Assembly: GCF_003813775.1 (NCBI RefSeq)
Contig: NZ_RPDH01000002.1
Span: 744,001-808,000 of the forward strand
DNA: 64,000 nucleotides
Direction of reading: 5' to 3'
Origin: Chitinophaga lutea
Lineage (GTDB): Bacteria; Bacteroidota; Bacteroidia; Chitinophagales; Chitinophagaceae
How positions within the stretch are numbered: the first letter of the stretch is position 1; each line of letters begins with the position of its first letter. Position numbers and translations under genes: made by a program. Of the stretch, positions 62,100 through 64,000 are shown one piece after another. Below the pieces are notes generated by a model that saw only the letters and a program-made list of their open reading frames with translations, was not told the DNA's origin and made no database searches.

Positions 62100-63869
62100 A
62101 TGAAATCCATTTTTCTCGCCGTGGTGGCAGCGCTCTGCTGCTCATACGCCGGCGCACAGCAGATTCCGCAGGAAGAAGAGAATGCACAGGAAGTCCTGTA
62201 TCAACGTGTAAAAAAATTGCAGACGCCGCAGCCGCAGGGCCCCGATGGCGATGAAGCCACCAATCGCCCGAAGGTAGGCGCATTGAAGAAAATCACAGCT
62301 ACCCGCAGCATCCAGCCCGTGCAGCAACAGGTATTCACCGAAGCCGATGCGCCCGGTGTGGCCAAAATGATGCGTGCCGCCGTATGCGCGGCGCCCGTTG
62401 TGGAAGCCGACCTGGAGCCCGTGTACAGCTCCGTGAAAGCGCATATGCCGCTGTACCTGCCGTATAAAAACAGCAGTACCGGCGTGTGGCAGGGCTTTTA
62501 TTACAGCTGGGACAATGATAACGATGGCGCGAACGACGCGCACCGCGCCGTTGACTACGGCAAAACTTCGGTGGCGGCCGGAGAAGATCCCACTTTCGGC
62601 GTGTATGCCATTGCGCCCGGCAAGGTGATCGACGTGAAATGGTCCGACGGCGGCGGCAACATCATAACGGTGGAGCACACGGCCCCCGACGGTTACAAGT
62701 ACCGGAGCACCTACCTCCATCTTCGCAACGGCTACGATAACGACCGCGCCAAAGCAAAAGCCACCAGCGGCAAATACAAGGCGTTTGCCACCAACGGCAC
62801 CACCAGCGCGCTTTGCTGGGGCACCAACAGCCAGAAGATCGCCGTGAAGGTGAACGACCTGGTGAAGGCCGGGCAGTTCCTGGCGTATGCCGGCAACACC
62901 GGCTCCGGCGGCATCGGCGTGATCCTGAACGACGACGGCACCCTCAAAAACCCCGATACACGCTCATTCAACGTGCACCTGCATTTCGAAGTACGCGTGC
63001 AGGACACCAGAGCAGGGCACAGTGGCGAATGGGTGCGCATCGACCCTTACGGCTCGTACAATCATGCGGGCGTGGATTGCTACGATCTCGAAGCCACCAC
63101 CCCGTACGCAAGATTGTTTGCCCCCTTCTACCCCAGCTTCCATAACGTGCCGCTCGACCTCGTGAACAAATTCTGGGGTTACTACACCGGCATGGGCATG
63201 GCCCTGCAAACGGTGAGCGTAGACAGGAACGGCGGCACCCTGTACGCGGCCGGCTCTTTCCAGTGGGGCCTGCCCGGCGCCTGGTACGCCCGTTTTTACA
63301 TGACCGGCAGCACCTACCAGAGTTACTTCAACAGCTACGACCAGCAGGGCTACCGCCCCCGGCAGCTGTCCGTCACGAAAGACGCCGGCGGCAACCCGCG
63401 CTTCTCCGCCATCTGGGAAAAGAAACCCGCCGGCCAGAGCGCCGCATCGGTGCATAACCGCGACGACGCCAATTTCGACGCTCTCTGGAAAGACTATGTG
63501 GTCAACAAAAAATGGCATGTGCAGGAACACGTGGACTATACCGTGAACGGCAAGCGCTACCATGCCGCCGTGTTCGTGAACAAGCCGAACGACAACGGTT
63601 TTTACCTCTACTATGGCATGAAGGGAGCCGATTTCGACAAAAAGTTCGACGAACTGTACCCCAACTGGGAACTGCGCAGCATCAACGTCAACGGCAGCAC
63701 CGTAGGCGGCGTATGGCGCCCGAAAAAGAGCAATTATGCCGCCTATTACGGCATGACCTCCGCCGGGTACCAGAGCAAATTCAATCAGTTCAGCTCCGAA
63801 GGGCTGCGCCTCATCAAAGTACAGAACTACGATAATAATGGCCGTTTCAGCGCCATCTGGGCCAAATAA
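62100..63869 (+). CDS. Secreted M23 peptidoglycan endopeptidase with C-terminal tandem repeats
   Basis: The 589-residue product has signal peptide MKSIFLAVVAALCCSYAGAQ. Residues about 110-340 are an M23/LytM zinc peptidase: HRAVDYG (His148, Asp152), YLHL (His207) and NVHLHFEV (His293, His295). From about 355 there are three copies of a repeat of 65-70 residues with Tyr/Trp-rich motifs (YAAGSFQWGLPGAWYARF ... QGYRPRQLSV; RYHAAVFVN ... YGMKGADFDKKFDEL; GVWRPKKSNYAAYYGMT ... GLRLIKVQNY), typical of bacterial tandem repeat domain 1. It should cleave peptide cross-links in the cell wall or of other bacteria; the repeats may bind its target. Confidence 0.9.
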   Translation: MKSIFLAVVAALCCSYAGAQQIPQEEENAQEVLYQRVKKLQTPQPQGPDGDEATNRPKVGALKKITATRSIQPVQQQVFTEADAPGVAKMMRAAVCAAPVVEADLEPVYSSVKAHMPLYLPYKNSSTGVWQGFYYSWDNDNDGANDAHRAVDYGKTSVAAGEDPTFGVYAIAPGKVIDVKWSDGGGNIITVEHTAPDGYKYRSTYLHLRNGYDNDRAKAKATSGKYKAFATNGTTSALCWGTNSQKIAVKVNDLVKAGQFLAYAGNTGSGGIGVILNDDGTLKNPDTRSFNVHLHFEVRVQDTRAGHSGEWVRIDPYGSYNHAGVDCYDLEATTPYARLFAPFYPSFHNVPLDLVNKFWGYYTGMGMALQTVSVDRNGGTLYAAGSFQWGLPGAWYARFYMTGSTYQSYFNSYDQQGYRPRQLSVTKDAGGNPRFSAIWEKKPAGQSAASVHNRDDANFDALWKDYVVNKKWHVQEHVDYTVNGKRYHAAVFVNKPNDNGFYLYYGMKGADFDKKFDELYPNWELRSINVNGSTVGGVWRPKKSNYAAYYGMTSAGYQSKFNQFSSEGLRLIKVQNYDNNGRFSAIWAK

Positions 63870-63891
63870 GCGCCCCTTACCCCCAAAAACT

Positions 63892-63931
63892 GCAGGGTGT
63901 CCGTCAAAACGGGCATCCTGCTTTATTTTTT
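63892..63931 (+). terminator. Intrinsic terminator after the M23 gene
   Basis: GCAGGGTGTCCGT (63892-63904) pairs with ACGGGCATCCTGC (63909-63921), including two G-T wobble pairs, followed by TTTATTTTTT. It separates the endopeptidase gene from dusB. Confidence 0.83.
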
Positions 63932-63935
63932 ACCG

Positions 63936-63943
63936 TATTTTTG
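63936..63943 (+). promoter_or_regulatory. -7 box TATTTTTG of dusB
   Basis: TATTTTTG is a perfect TAnnTTTG match. The predicted start at about 63947 gives dusB a leader of only about 6 bases. Confidence 0.5.
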
Positions 63944-63952
63944 CAGCCGCAA

Positions 63953-64000
63953 ATGGTAAAGATTGATCAGATAACGCTGCCGGATTTCCCGCTGCTGCTG
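63953..64000 (+). CDS. dusB: tRNA-dihydrouridine synthase, N-terminal fragment (3' end cut by window)
   Basis: The 16 visible codons read MVKIDQITLPDFPLLL, very like the first residues of Bacteroidota DusB, where APMEDVSDPPFR follows. DusB reduces uridines in tRNA to dihydrouridine using FMN. The terminator and -7 box just upstream support a gene starting here. Only the beginning is visible, so the assignment rests on a short motif. Confidence 0.6.
   Translation, partial: MVKIDQITLPDFPLLL

Overview
The window looks like chromosomal DNA from a Bacteroidota bacterium of the Chitinophagaceae, most probably Chitinophaga or a close relative. The evidence is three SusC/SusD pairs, an STN-bearing SusC beside FecR and a FecI-type sigma factor, a type IX secretion (CHU_C) protein, secreted sulfatases, DUF1080 and DUF5916 proteins, and TAnnTTTG promoter boxes in place of sigma-70 boxes. 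The genus is an inference. I see no rRNA, tRNA, CRISPR array, insertion sequence or prophage.

Layout. Positions 1-4600 hold a cut metallo-beta-lactamase-fold gene, topB, an L,D-transpeptidase-like lipoprotein and a LacI regulator. Positions 4600-11500 hold the first SusC/SusD pair, a strong terminator and a Tat-exported Gfo/Idh/MocA oxidoreductase. Positions 11700-29900 are mixed: a VOC protein, a lectin/PKD/CHU_C surface protein, a diadenylate-cyclase-like protein, an ECF sigma factor with a membrane partner, a TPR-AAA+ ATPase with a TPR membrane protein, a cupin, a phosphoesterase-propeller fusion, a DUF4139 protein, a DUF5916 protein, a four-helix-bundle sensor-like protein, a luciferase-like monooxygenase and a DUF4349 lipoprotein. 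Positions 30100-37200 hold an (alpha/alpha)6 glycosidase and the second SusC/SusD pair. Positions 37800-49650 hold a cytochrome-tailed propeller dehydrogenase, a DUF1080/PA14 protein, a repeat-rich gap, the third SusC/SusD pair, FecR and a divergent ECF sigma factor. Positions 49650-54840 hold two paralogous MFS transporters (one frameshifted), an AraC regulator, a methyltransferase and a second Gfo/Idh/MocA protein. Positions 54850-59570 are a sulfatase, FAD-oxidoreductase, sulfatase operon. Positions 59640-63870 hold a GNAT, an ADP-ribosylation/crystallin-J1-like protein, KptA, a calcineurin-type phosphatase and an M23 endopeptidase with tandem repeats. The window ends in the first codons of dusB.

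How the genes work together. Much of the window concerns capture and breakdown of complex, probably sulfated or oxidised, glycans. SusC/D pairs import oligosaccharides; sulfatases, the glycosidase, DUF1080 and the oxidoreductases process them. An AATCGATT-centred palindrome of LacI-operator type occurs at the first SusC, the second SusC and the FecR/sigma locus, which suggests a shared regulatory input. The most unusual items are the KptA / ADP-ribosylation-like / phosphatase cluster, the DAC-like protein, an array of five 11-bp repeats at exactly one-helical-turn spacing, an ECF sigma gene with no ordinary start codon, and a single-base frameshift at the start of one MFS gene.
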